A DNA stretch of 34,927 nt from a virus. Positions 8,342-13,966 of the stretch are shown one piece after another; the first letter of the stretch is position 1; every line of letters begins with the position of its first letter. The DNA lies in IMG/VR virus record IMGVR_UViG_3300031951_000637, positions 1 to 34,927 of that record; one strand, given 5' to 3'. The position numbers and the translations under genes were made by a program. The notes beneath the pieces were generated by a model that saw nothing but the letters and a program-made list of their open reading frames with translations, did no database searches and had not been told where the DNA came from.

Positions 8342-8447
8342 TGTTTTTCCCTTGCGGTGGGGCGCTGCCCCGTGTTGATAGGTAGTGTTTACCCCTCCGC
8401 ATGCCAGCCGTCAACAAGAAAATGCAGCCGCCGCAAATTATTTTCAC
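8334..8447 (-). CDS. Possible 37-aa ORF, doubtful
   Basis: A GTG overlapping the TGA of the loader-like gene (GTGA) opens a 37-codon frame with two Cys early (CGGC) and a basic end. It overlaps the next gene start by 8 bases and contains the 8359-8371 hairpin. The overlap geometry is what this genome normally uses, but the peptide has no recognisable features. It may be leader sequence for the following gene. It fills an otherwise empty gap of about 100 bases. Confidence 0.3.
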   Translation of the reverse strand: MKIICGGCIFLLTAGMRRGKHYLSTRGSAPPQGKNNG

Positions 8448-8947
8448 ACTGGCCACAGCCCGGACTTATGCCCCAGCCGATTGCGGAACATGCCATCACT
8501 TGTGCAAACGTGCGTCGGCACAATCGCGCCGTCATCCTCAACCTGCACCCGGCCAGCGTTGTAGCGGCCAACCGGAAACACGCGATACGTTGCGCCTTCG
8601 CGCATAAGCTGGCGGTTGCGCTCCTTGCACCGCTCCACATTCTCGCCGGGGTCGCCTATCGCCACATCACCCGGATTGATGAACTCGCCGTCGCTGTTAA
8701 CCGTCTGGCGGTCGTTCGGATTGACGCGCTGGCGTTCCTCCACAATCGCCGTAGCTGCCGTCAAAATCTCGCTGGCGTAGGGCAGGCCCTTGGCCGTCTG
8801 TGCTACCCGATCACAAGCCGCACGCAGCAGCGGAACGGCAAGATGGGCGGTGTCGCTGGCCAGGAAGTCAAGCCGTGCCTGATACTGCCGAGCGTCAACG
8901 TCCCGAGCCGCTGGGAAGCGCAACGACAGTTCCGCGATGCAAGCCAT
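8444..8947 (-). CDS. Replication-block protein, possible helicase loader
   Basis: Starting at ATG 8947 (GAGGGG six bases upstream) the protein is 167 residues. MACIAELSLRFPAARDVDA leads into a helical segment with LLRAACDRVAQTAKGLPYAS-EIL. A helical repeat ending in LP-ASEIL resembles small proteins that follow O-like initiators in other phages, so a lambda P / loader-like role is inferred, not shown. The C-terminal half is charged and has FPVGRYNAGRVQVEDDG. An earlier ATG at 9067 with GGAGA would add 40 residues (MAMDTWSDITGRA...) but would overlap the initiator gene by 173 bases instead of 53. Confidence 0.55.
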   Translation of the reverse strand: MACIAELSLRFPAARDVDARQYQARLDFLASDTAHLAVPLLRAACDRVAQTAKGLPYASEILTAATAIVEERQRVNPNDRQTVNSDGEFINPGDVAIGDPGENVERCKERNRQLMREGATYRVFPVGRYNAGRVQVEDDGAIVPTHVCTSDGMFRNRLGHKSGLWPV

Positions 8948-9740
8948 GTGGCCCCTCGTCGGCTTCAGCGGCTCGTCCGAGGTTGCGCTCAATCCAGTCG
9001 AGTGAGGCACTTGGCCGATATTGGCCACCGCCCGTCCCGTTATGTCGCTCCATGTGTCCATTGCCATTGCGTGTCTCCATTGGTTCGTCGTCGTAGCGGC
9101 CCTGATTAAGCCATGTTGTGGGGTGCGGAATGAACTGCGCATCTGGCGGCCATTGGTAGCGACCCAAGCCCTGCATGATGCGCTCCAGCGTTGCGCCGCG
9201 CTTCTTGGCAGCCGCAAACGCTTTAGCCGCCGCCTGCTTGCCTACCCGCTTAGGGTATGCCTGCCAAAACGCATCAAAATCATCAGCCGGCTTTGCACAC
9301 ACAACAGAGATAGCGTTAGCTATCTCCTTCTTCTCTGTCTCTGTCTCTGTCTCTGGTGCGTTCCGATGCGTTCCACTGCGTTCCGGCGCGTTCTGCTTGC
9401 GCTCTTTCCATGCAGCCTTACGCTGTGCAGCCGTGCTATCTTCCCGTTTTGGTTGACGTTTTTCCCAGCCGGTCAATTTGCCGTCTTGATCAACGACGCG
9501 GCCCTGCATCGCATCAAAAATGGCTTGCACGTCGCATTCGTCAACATCAAGCGCGGTCGCAATGTCCTCAGCGCACAGCCCTGAAAGCGTTCCGCGTTCC
9601 GCTGCGTTCCCGCTGGCGTTGCACATCATAAATGTGAAAACGGCAATCACGTTGCCGATGCTTTGACCGCTTTTGCGCGCAATCGTGCGCCACTTTGGGT
9701 CTGTCGGCATGTCGTGCCAAAGGCGAACCCAGTCCGTCAT
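8895..9740 (-). CDS. O-like replication initiator / replisome organiser
   Basis: This 281-residue protein has an N-terminal winged-helix-like region (MTDWVRLWHDMPTDPKWRTI, then LCAEDIATALDVDECDVQAI). A low-complexity hydrophilic linker follows (KRED---AAQRKAAWKERK and NAPETETETEK). The C-terminal motif is FDAFWQAYPKRVGKQAAAKA ... FIPHPTTWLNQGRY. The FW-AYPKR-GK ... PHP-TWLNQ signature marks phage replication proteins that bind the origin and recruit helicase. The linker DNA holds a cluster of GCGTTCC heptamers, as expected for an origin inside the initiator gene. The ATG overlaps the DnaA-like gene stop. It probably works with that protein and the loader-like protein downstream. Confidence 0.8.
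   Translation of the reverse strand: MTDWVRLWHDMPTDPKWRTIARKSGQSIGNVIAVFTFMMCNASGNAAERGTLSGLCAEDIATALDVDECDVQAIFDAMQGRVVDQDGKLTGWEKRQPKREDSTAAQRKAAWKERKQNAPERSGTHRNAPETETETEKKEIANAISVVCAKPADDFDAFWQAYPKRVGKQAAAKAFAAAKKRGATLERIMQGLGRYQWPPDAQFIPHPTTWLNQGRYDDEPMETRNGNGHMERHNGTGGGQYRPSASLDWIERNLGRAAEADEGPHGLHRGTVVALPSGSGR
9358..9610 (-). repeat. Iteron-like heptamer cluster in the initiator gene
   Basis: Six exact copies of GCGTTCC (plus-strand reading) occur at 9358, 9368, 9378, 9587, 9594 and 9604, and a one-mismatch copy (GCGTTCT) at 9388. The first group is four tandem 10-bp units, one per helical turn. A TCTCTG tandem run (9332-9356) abuts it. Coding constraint (NAPER, NAAER) explains some of this. 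The regular 10-bp phasing within an initiator gene suggests protein-binding iterons. Confidence 0.5.
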
Positions 9741-10069
9741 TCCGCCGCGCTCCGAAGCGCGTGAATGACGGTCGTGTGGTCACGGTTAAATAGCCGGCCA
9801 ATCTCTGCAAGGCTATCTTTCGGAAACTGCGCACGAATGGCTTTCATGGCCTGCCAGCGAGCGTGGACATATTCCTTGCGCCGGCATGGGCCAGTCAGAT
9901 CGGCAACGGTCATGCCGTGCTCAAACGCCACGCGGGCGATAATCTCTAACCGGCGCTGGCGGCCACCCTTTGGGTAATGATACGGTTGCTGCAACCGATA
10001 GCGCAAAAAAGATTGCTGCGGATATGCCGCAACTTGAAAACGAAACGAAGCCTGTGTATTGATAAACAT
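9737..10069 (-). CDS. DnaA domain IV-only DNA-binding protein
   Basis: This 110-residue protein has a C-terminal ~70 residues that is DnaA domain IV, the DnaA-box-binding HTH. LEIIARVAFEHGMTVADLTG, then RRKEYVHARWQAMKAIRAQF, then LAEIGRLFNRDHTTVIHALR, the family signature with RDHTTVIHA at 96-104. The AAA+ ATPase domain and domains I-II of bacterial DnaA are absent. The first ~35 residues are Gln/Tyr/Arg-rich and unmatched. It presumably binds DnaA-box-like sites at the phage or host origin without ATP control. AAGGAG with a 5-base gap precedes the ATG. It is coupled to the O-like gene by ATGA. Confidence 0.85.
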   Translation of the reverse strand: MFINTQASFRFQVAAYPQQSFLRYRLQQPYHYPKGGRQRRLEIIARVAFEHGMTVADLTGPCRRKEYVHARWQAMKAIRAQFPKDSLAEIGRLFNRDHTTVIHALRSAAE

Positions 10070-10168
10070 AGTCGCTCCTTATCAGCGATTACAATGCGCC
10101 GGCTCCCTTCGCCCGGGGGTCGGCGCAAATCCTTTTATGGCGCAAATTTAGGCGCTGTGCAATATGCC
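10070..10168 (-). promoter_or_regulatory. Structured intergenic region before the DnaA-like gene
   Basis: These 99 bases hold no convincing ORF. They contain a 7-bp perfect inverted repeat, TGCGCCG at 10095-10101 with CGGCGCA at 10121-10127, extended inside by mostly paired C/G tracts. Two copies of GGCGCAAAT lie at 10122-10130 and 10139-10147, spaced 17 bp. The ribosome site for the DnaA-like gene (AAGGAG) is at the left end. It could be an origin element, an operator or a transcriptional pause. Confidence 0.45.
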
Positions 10169-10522
10169 TCAGGCGCTGTCCACAACGTTGCCCACAATGA
10201 TTGTGACACGCCCACCGCGCACAGGCTCCCCATACACATACTCAGGCGCAAATCGCTTGTCGTTGATGCCCAGCGCGTCCGCTATGCCGTCCACATACGC
10301 CTTAACCAGATGCGGCATGTTCTGGCGGTCGATACGCCGTGATGGTGGGTTGAACGTTATGCGTAGGGGTATGTCCCCAATGGCAGGCAGCATGATGGGT
10401 GGCGCTGTCTTGATGGCCCAGCCGGCTGTTACGCGATGGCTGCGTGTGAGCTTGTGGCGTGCCATGTGGTGAATGCGGGCATTGGCTGACAGCCCAGCGT
10501 TTGGCCATGGAAGCGTTATCAC
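10169..10522 (-). CDS. RusA-like Holliday junction resolvase
   Basis: This 117-residue protein starts at a GTG that overlaps the upstream stop. The family core is RRIDRQNMPHLVKAYVDGIA followed by DALGINDKRF, giving Asp65, Asn68, Lys74, Asp78 and Asp88. A C-terminal strand (GRVTIIVG) follows. RusA enzymes are homodimeric, Mg-dependent resolvases that cut four-way junctions made in phage recombination and before packaging. The usual D-x-D-N motif reads D-R-Q-N here, so the second catalytic Asp of E. coli RusA is Gln. I believe related phage proteins share this variant, so activity is likely but not certain. The N-terminal WPNAGLSANARIHHM is also family-like. Confidence 0.8.
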   Translation of the reverse strand: MITLPWPNAGLSANARIHHMARHKLTRSHRVTAGWAIKTAPPIMLPAIGDIPLRITFNPPSRRIDRQNMPHLVKAYVDGIADALGINDKRFAPEYVYGEPVRGGRVTIIVGNVVDSA

Positions 10523-10707
10523 ACCGACACCTCTGGCAAGCCCAATTCGCGGCGAAAAGCGTTCAACCTAGCCATGCGCGCAGGACGTTCGCGTTTGTCT
10601 TTCTCACGGGCTTTTGCAGCGGCGATTTGTGCCAGTGCTACGGCAGCAGGATTGCGCTTGTCGGCGAGTTGGCGGCGGCGGAGTTTGAGGCGTTCGGCGT
10701 ATGTCAT
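10519..10707 (-). CDS. Small Arg/Lys-rich hypothetical protein
   Basis: This 62-residue, very basic, probably single long helix runs from MTYAERLKLRRRQLADK to ARMARLNAFRRELGLPEVSV. It may bind nucleic acid; this is inferred from charge only. ATGA overlaps join it to the gene before, and a GTGA overlap joins it to the RusA-like gene after. No family is recognised. Confidence 0.55.
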   Translation of the reverse strand: MTYAERLKLRRRQLADKRNPAAVALAQIAAAKAREKDKRERPARMARLNAFRRELGLPEVSV

Positions 10708-10850
10708 GGGGCTTCGCCATACAAAGCTGTTTCGGCTTCATTCATGAGCCGGCCTATCGTAATGGCAATATAAGGCACGCTATGCCCCATTCTTGCTAAA
10801 ATGTGAGCCTGCCAACGCCACGGCAATAGCGCGATAAAACAACCAATCAT
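10704..10850 (-). CDS. 48-aa coupled hypothetical protein
   Basis: This frame is short but has ATGA overlaps at both ends, exactly filling the gap between the HTH protein and the 62-aa basic protein. It begins MIGCFIALLPWRWQAHILAR (hydrophobic, one Cys), then GHSVPYIAITIGRLMNEAE. It may be amphipathic or weakly membrane-associated. The perfect junctions are the main evidence for translation. Confidence 0.5.
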   Translation of the reverse strand: MIGCFIALLPWRWQAHILARMGHSVPYIAITIGRLMNEAETALYGEAP

Positions 10851-11539
10851 GCCGCCACTCCCCAGCTATCAACGCGCCAGCCGCGCTTTTCGGCTTCGGC
10901 AACAATCTCATCAGCCGTCAACACGCCTGGCCGCATCTTGAAGATATAGCCGTCATATTGCGGGCCGCTTGAACCATGCGGAAACTTTGGATCGTAAATT
11001 CGGCGCGGGTAGCAAGGTGCATAGCCTTGCAAAAACCGTGCGGCCAAATCAGCGGTCGTCTTGGGCATGGCCTGTTCGGTGCCAACGGTTGCACGGCTGG
11101 GCGTGTAGTTGTAGCGCGGCCCACGTGCTGCTGGCTTGCGCTTTTCCACAATGCGGGGATGGCGTTCGGCTTTTAGCTTGTTGGCTGCCGCGCCTTTCAA
11201 CTGCCCTTCGCGCTGGCGGTCGTAACCGTTGTTCACGGCCATGGCGTAAATCTTGGGCTGCTCCTTGGCCAGCCGCTCCCGCAACGTGCTGCGCTTCCAG
11301 CCAATGGCTTCGGCAATCTCGCTTACGCACATCGTCTTGGCCAGTTCTGCAACGTTGTCGGGCAGTTCACGGCGCTTGCGGGTTTGCGATACGTTGCTTT
11401 CCAGCATCCAGCGATGCAGAGTGCGTTCGCCGCAGCGGTAATGCTCTTTGAGTGCAAGCCACGTCATGGTGGCGGCGACTTCCACAAAGTCAGCCGGCAA
11501 TGGCCTACGTCGCGGGCTTGGTTGTCCTAGTGCTGGCAT
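10847..11539 (-). CDS. Helix-turn-helix regulatory protein
   Basis: This 230-residue protein is counted from ATG 11539, chosen for GGGAG seven bases upstream. A TTG further up is weaker. Two HTH-like segments are visible: MTWLALKEHYRCGERTLHRW (about 25-44) and VSEIAEAIGWKRSTLRERLA (about 75-95). A basic linker with KRKPAARGPRYNY and a C-terminal block containing YAPCYPRRIYDPKF and ADEIVAEAEKRGW follow. It is likely a DNA-binding regulator or replication accessory protein of the early leftward operon. I do not recognise a named family for the whole protein. Confidence 0.6.
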   Translation of the reverse strand: MPALGQPSPRRRPLPADFVEVAATMTWLALKEHYRCGERTLHRWMLESNVSQTRKRRELPDNVAELAKTMCVSEIAEAIGWKRSTLRERLAKEQPKIYAMAVNNGYDRQREGQLKGAAANKLKAERHPRIVEKRKPAARGPRYNYTPSRATVGTEQAMPKTTADLAARFLQGYAPCYPRRIYDPKFPHGSSGPQYDGYIFKMRPGVLTADEIVAEAEKRGWRVDSWGVAA

Positions 11540-11628
11540 GTCATTCTCCCTGTGCCATCTCCCCACAACTGCGCTTGGCACGAGGCGCAATTGCGTAACG
11601 GCATACTGGCCGGGAGCTCCAGCGTCAT
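11527..11628 (-). CDS. Possible 33-aa Cys-containing ORF
   Basis: The ATG has GAAGG five bases upstream. The frame ends 13 bases into the next gene. The peptide MTLELPASMPLRNCASCQAQ has a Cys-x2-Cys pair and one later Cys, suggestive of a small zinc-binding protein. It lies in the otherwise gene-free interval 11540-11684 between the repressor-like gene and the HTH gene. Evidence is modest. Confidence 0.35.
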   Translation of the reverse strand: MTLELPASMPLRNCASCQAQLWGDGTGRMTCQH

Positions 11629-11684
11629 AACGCCTTCAACGCTCAACCGGCCAGACCGGCGACGGCGGGAGAACCGTGCCGATA

Positions 11685-11882
11685 CTATAGGGTCGCCAGC
11701 GCCTGCGATAAAGCAACCGCCGTCTTAATCGTTGCTCGCGTGCCATCCTTGCGCAGACGTTCAATCTGATCGCGTGATACGCCTGATGCATTGGCAAGCT
11801 GAAATATCTTCACGCCACGCGCGTTCATGGCGTTGGTCAGCCATTGCGGATTGCTAAAGTCTGGCATGATTTGCGTTGTCAT
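11685..11882 (-). CDS. Small Cro/CI-like repressor candidate
   Basis: This 65-residue protein is one HTH domain: WLTNAMNARGVKIFQLANAS, then GVSRDQIERLRKDGTRATIK and TAVALSQALATL. This is the lambda repressor/Cro fold without an oligomerisation or self-cleavage domain. It is the first gene of the leftward operon and diverges from the rightward operon, the typical switch position. A sigma70-type promoter is placed so that transcription would start at the A of the ATG, giving a leaderless mRNA. It probably binds the octamers between the two operons. It cannot be told from sequence whether it is a lysogeny repressor or a Cro-type switch. Confidence 0.75.
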   Translation of the reverse strand: MTTQIMPDFSNPQWLTNAMNARGVKIFQLANASGVSRDQIERLRKDGTRATIKTAVALSQALATL

Positions 11883-11888
11883 GCGCCC

Positions 11889-11918
11889 TTATAACCGGCA
11901 AGCGTGCGGCATAGTCAA
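11889..11918 (-). promoter_or_regulatory. Leftward promoter, predicted leaderless start
   Basis: On the minus strand, TTGACT (11918-11913) and TTATAA (11894-11889) are separated by 18 bp, close to sigma70 consensus. Six bases separate the -10 box from the ATG at 11882, so the +1 falls on the start codon. No Shine-Dalgarno fits. One octamer copy lies directly between the two boxes. Confidence 0.7.
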
Positions 11919-11977
11919 GCGGATTTTTTGCGGCATATGTGAAAAAGGCGCTTGCATATACCGCGCGGCTGCGGCAT
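11905..11977. promoter_or_regulatory. Three TGCGGCAT octamers, candidate operators
   Basis: Direct copies start at 11905, 11929 and 11970. The first sits inside the leftward promoter spacer, the second just upstream of its -35, and the third nearer the rightward genes. The rightward promoter is not clear: TTGCAT (11952) and an AT-rich GAATAG (11978) are possible but poorly spaced. Binding by the 65-aa HTH protein is inferred. Confidence 0.5.
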
Positions 11978-12029
11978 GAATAGTGGGCGGTGTGAGTGCA
12001 AGGGCCATCCGCACATAGGGAGAAAGACA

Positions 12030-12272
12030 ATGCAGATTTATACCGGAAAGACAGGCAGAGGTGCCTTCTTTGTTGGCGCTGACAACGCAAGCATTATTGT
12101 GGACATTGATGGCTATGGCGAAGCGACGTTTCCGAACGCTCAGCTTGCCGCAGATCATTGCCGCCATGTGATGTTTGTTTGCGGCGATGCGCCGATGGCA
12201 GACGGCAAGATGCCTTATTTTGGCGCGGCCAATGCCCTTGAAGCAATTCTTGAAACTGGGGAGGCGGAATGA
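12030..12272 (+). CDS. First gene of rightward operon, hypothetical
   Basis: This 80-residue protein starts MQIYTGKTGRGAFFVGADNA and looks like a small alpha/beta fold with AEAI-type helices at the end. The start is fixed by GGGAGAAAGACA directly before the ATG; nearly the same leader precedes the gene at 14646. The stop overlaps the next ATG. It has one His/Cys patch (ADHCRHVMFVCG). No family is recognised. As the first early gene it could be regulatory or anti-host; this is speculation. Confidence 0.65.
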   Translation: MQIYTGKTGRGAFFVGADNASIIVDIDGYGEATFPNAQLAADHCRHVMFVCGDAPMADGKMPYFGAANALEAILETGEAE

Positions 12273-12649
12273 TGATCGACGATTACGCACACGCCGCCAG
12301 ATTGCAGGCCGCATACGAGCGCGCCAACGCTGGCAATGATGAAGGCCCGCGCACGCCACGTTTTGACGTGTCGGAACGTGCCCGCGCTGGCGCTGCCTTG
12401 TTGGCGCTGCTGGGTCACTACGCCTACAGCGAAGCCGCTTCCCACCTGAATGACGAAGTTGCCAATCAGGTTTGCGTTGATGGCAATGCATTTGAATGGC
12501 ACGTGTCGGCTGATGCGTTTGAAGGCTTGCTGAGCGATTATGTAGGCAATCCGCAAGCCGCTATCACGTATCTGCAAACGCTGCTGGCACCGTCACAGCC
12601 GGTCAATCTGCTGGGCAAGCGCGCTGGCGATGTGATGGTGTCGCTGTGA
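12269..12649 (+). CDS. Hypothetical protein, 126 aa
   Basis: A soluble, mainly helical acidic protein: MMIDDYAHAARLQAAYERAN, then LGHYAYSEAASHLNDEVANQ, and FEGLLSDYVGNPQAAITYLQ. It is coupled to the previous gene by an ATGATGA overlap and to the next by GTGA. No motif is recognised. Confidence 0.6.
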   Translation: MMIDDYAHAARLQAAYERANAGNDEGPRTPRFDVSERARAGAALLALLGHYAYSEAASHLNDEVANQVCVDGNAFEWHVSADAFEGLLSDYVGNPQAAITYLQTLLAPSQPVNLLGKRAGDVMVSL

Positions 12650-12786
12650 GCGCCGATATGATTAGCATGTTTTGCGCTGGGTTTTCGCTTGGCGCAACTC
12701 TTGCCTGCATTGTGGCCGGCAGGCCGGCTTTAGCCGCAGGTAACGCTGCATTTTGCGTGCTCAACTTGTGGATGGCGCTGTCATGA
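12646..12786 (+). CDS. 46-aa membrane microprotein
   Basis: The GTG start overlaps the preceding TGA, and the TGA overlaps the next ATG. The peptide MSADMISMFCAGFSLGATLA continues through CIVAGRPALAAG and NAAFCVLNLWMALS: two hydrophobic stretches separated by one Arg, so probably two membrane helices. An internal ATG at 12658 is the alternative start. The function is unknown. Confidence 0.55.
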   Translation: MSADMISMFCAGFSLGATLACIVAGRPALAAGNAAFCVLNLWMALS

Positions 12787-13022
12787 GCCGCTACATCGTC
12801 ACCGACGCAACCTGGCGCGAGCCGTTCACCCGCCCGCGCGGTTGGCAGGTCGTGTTCAGTCAGCAGGAGCGCGACAGCCGCGCCGCGCTGATCGACCCGC
12901 GCCCTGAGCCGGGTTTCTGGCCCACGTCGCGCGCCGCCATCGCCTGCCATCCGCGTTTCTGGCGCGTGGCTGTCACCCTCACCGCTGGCATCGTGCTGGC
13001 GCAGATTGGGAGCATGATCTGA
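12783..13022 (+). CDS. Hypothetical protein with C-terminal membrane helix
   Basis: This 79-residue protein has a basic soluble front (MSRYIVTDATWREPFTRPRG) and a C-terminal hydrophobic segment VAVTLTAGIVLAQIGSMI long enough to span a membrane, making it a possible tail-anchored protein. Start and stop both overlap neighbours (ATGA and TGATG). No family is recognised. Confidence 0.55.
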   Translation: MSRYIVTDATWREPFTRPRGWQVVFSQQERDSRAALIDPRPEPGFWPTSRAAIACHPRFWRVAVTLTAGIVLAQIGSMI

Positions 13023-13360
13023 TGAGCGAGTTGCCGCTTAACGACGATTGGCAGCGCCTTGCCGGCATCGTTCGCAAGATGCAGGCCATGTCAGAGGCGC
13101 ACTATGCCTTGAAGCATTGGGTGCCGTGGAAGGCCGCGCCGCTGAGCCAGTTTGGCGAAGATTGGCCGGTTGGCACGATCATCACCACCGGCAGCGACGA
13201 AAAAGACGATTGGTGTGTCTGCACCGATAACGTCCGCGCGTCTCAGTGCAACGGCGCGACTTCGCGCGAAGATGCTGAAGCCATTGCCGCTATGCACAAC
13301 GCCTGGCCAGAACTGTGCAACGCATTGAACGCCGTTCTGGCGGCGCGAGGTGTGGCATGA
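13022..13360 (+). CDS. Hypothetical protein, 112 aa
   Basis: A soluble protein starting MSELPLNDDWQRLAGIVRKM, with EDWPVGTIITTGSDEKDDWC and a helical end EDAEAIAAMHNAWPELCNAL. The ending resembles small phage proteins of the type AIA-LHNA-P-LL, seen in many early operons without known role. It is coupled at both ends by overlaps. Confidence 0.6.
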   Translation: MSELPLNDDWQRLAGIVRKMQAMSEAHYALKHWVPWKAAPLSQFGEDWPVGTIITTGSDEKDDWCVCTDNVRASQCNGATSREDAEAIAAMHNAWPELCNALNAVLAARGVA

Positions 13361-13530
13361 CCTTCACCCTATCCGCCCTTATCGCCGCAAACGCCGCGCT
13401 TGTTGACCGCCCGCCTGCCACCACGTTCACCGCAGTTGCGCGCTATGTCTGGCGGCGCTGCACATCGTTCACCGTCCGTCATGGCCGTGCTTTTGTGGTT
13501 GCTGTGCGGGCTTATCGGAGTGCGCTGTGA
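13357..13530 (+). CDS. 57-aa hypothetical protein
   Basis: MTFTLSALIAANAALVDRPP is followed by an Arg-rich hydrophobic end (RHGRAFVVAVRAYRSAL). It may be a small membrane-associated peptide. Overlaps of 4 bases with the gene before and 1-4 bases with the gene after are the main support. Confidence 0.5.
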   Translation: MTFTLSALIAANAALVDRPPATTFTAVARYVWRRCTSFTVRHGRAFVVAVRAYRSAL

Positions 13531-13712
13531 TGAGCGACTTTCATTTGCAATCGCCTGTGCCGCAAATGACCTTGCGCGATTGGTTTGCTGGGCAGGCGTT
13601 GGCGACGCTCGCAGACTGCCCGACGCCTGATCTTGTCGAGAACGCCGCTGTCATGGCCTACGCTCTTGCCGATGCCATGCTTGCCGAACGCACCAAGGGA
13701 GAAACCAAATGA
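13530..13712 (+). CDS. 60-aa conserved-type phage protein
   Basis: This small protein contains MTLRDWFAGQALATLA, a signature I have seen in many small phage proteins of unknown function, followed by an acidic helical tail (AYALADAMLAERTKGETK). The ATG at 13530 overlaps the previous TGA; a GTG one codon earlier is an alternative. It is soluble with no Zn or catalytic motif. Confidence 0.65.
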   Translation: MSDFHLQSPVPQMTLRDWFAGQALATLADCPTPDLVENAAVMAYALADAMLAERTKGETK

Positions 13713-13966
13713 CACACCCCCTCTACGCAGCCATAGACGCTGCTATTGCACAACACGGCTGGCCAGATGACGCCAAGCACATCGGCATCAACTGCCCCGC
13801 GCTGGAACCACATCGCTTTTCCGTCACGCTTGGCAAGTTTGGTGATCCGGCCAATTCGTTCATGGGCGTGTCTGATACGCTGGCCAATGCTGCTGCCATG
13901 GCGCATGAACAGCAGAGCATGAAGCCGCTGCGGTTTACGCCGGTTGTGGTGGGAGGTGTGGCATGA
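13709..13966 (+). CDS. 85-aa hypothetical protein
   Basis: MTHPLYAAIDAAIAQHGWPD, then CPALEPHRFSVTLGKFGDPA and a helical stretch DTLANAAAMAHEQQ. Probably a small alpha/beta protein with no family I recognise. A GGGAG site precedes the ATG. It is coupled to the ERF gene by an ATGA overlap, so it is likely co-produced with the recombination protein. Confidence 0.55.
   Translation: MTHPLYAAIDAAIAQHGWPDDAKHIGINCPALEPHRFSVTLGKFGDPANSFMGVSDTLANAAAMAHEQQSMKPLRFTPVVVGGVA

Noticed and set aside
8389-8640. 83-codon minus-strand frame overlapping the loader-like gene
   Set aside because: Out of frame within a better supported gene; Cys/Arg-rich shadow.
10176-10196. CTGTCCACA and TTGCCCACA as DnaA boxes
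   Set aside because: Each has two mismatches to TTATCCACA and both lie within RusA-like codons; too weak alone.
11889-12491. 200-codon minus-strand frame over the switch region
   Set aside because: Runs through the divergent promoter and two coupled rightward genes; Cys/His/Arg-rich shadow.
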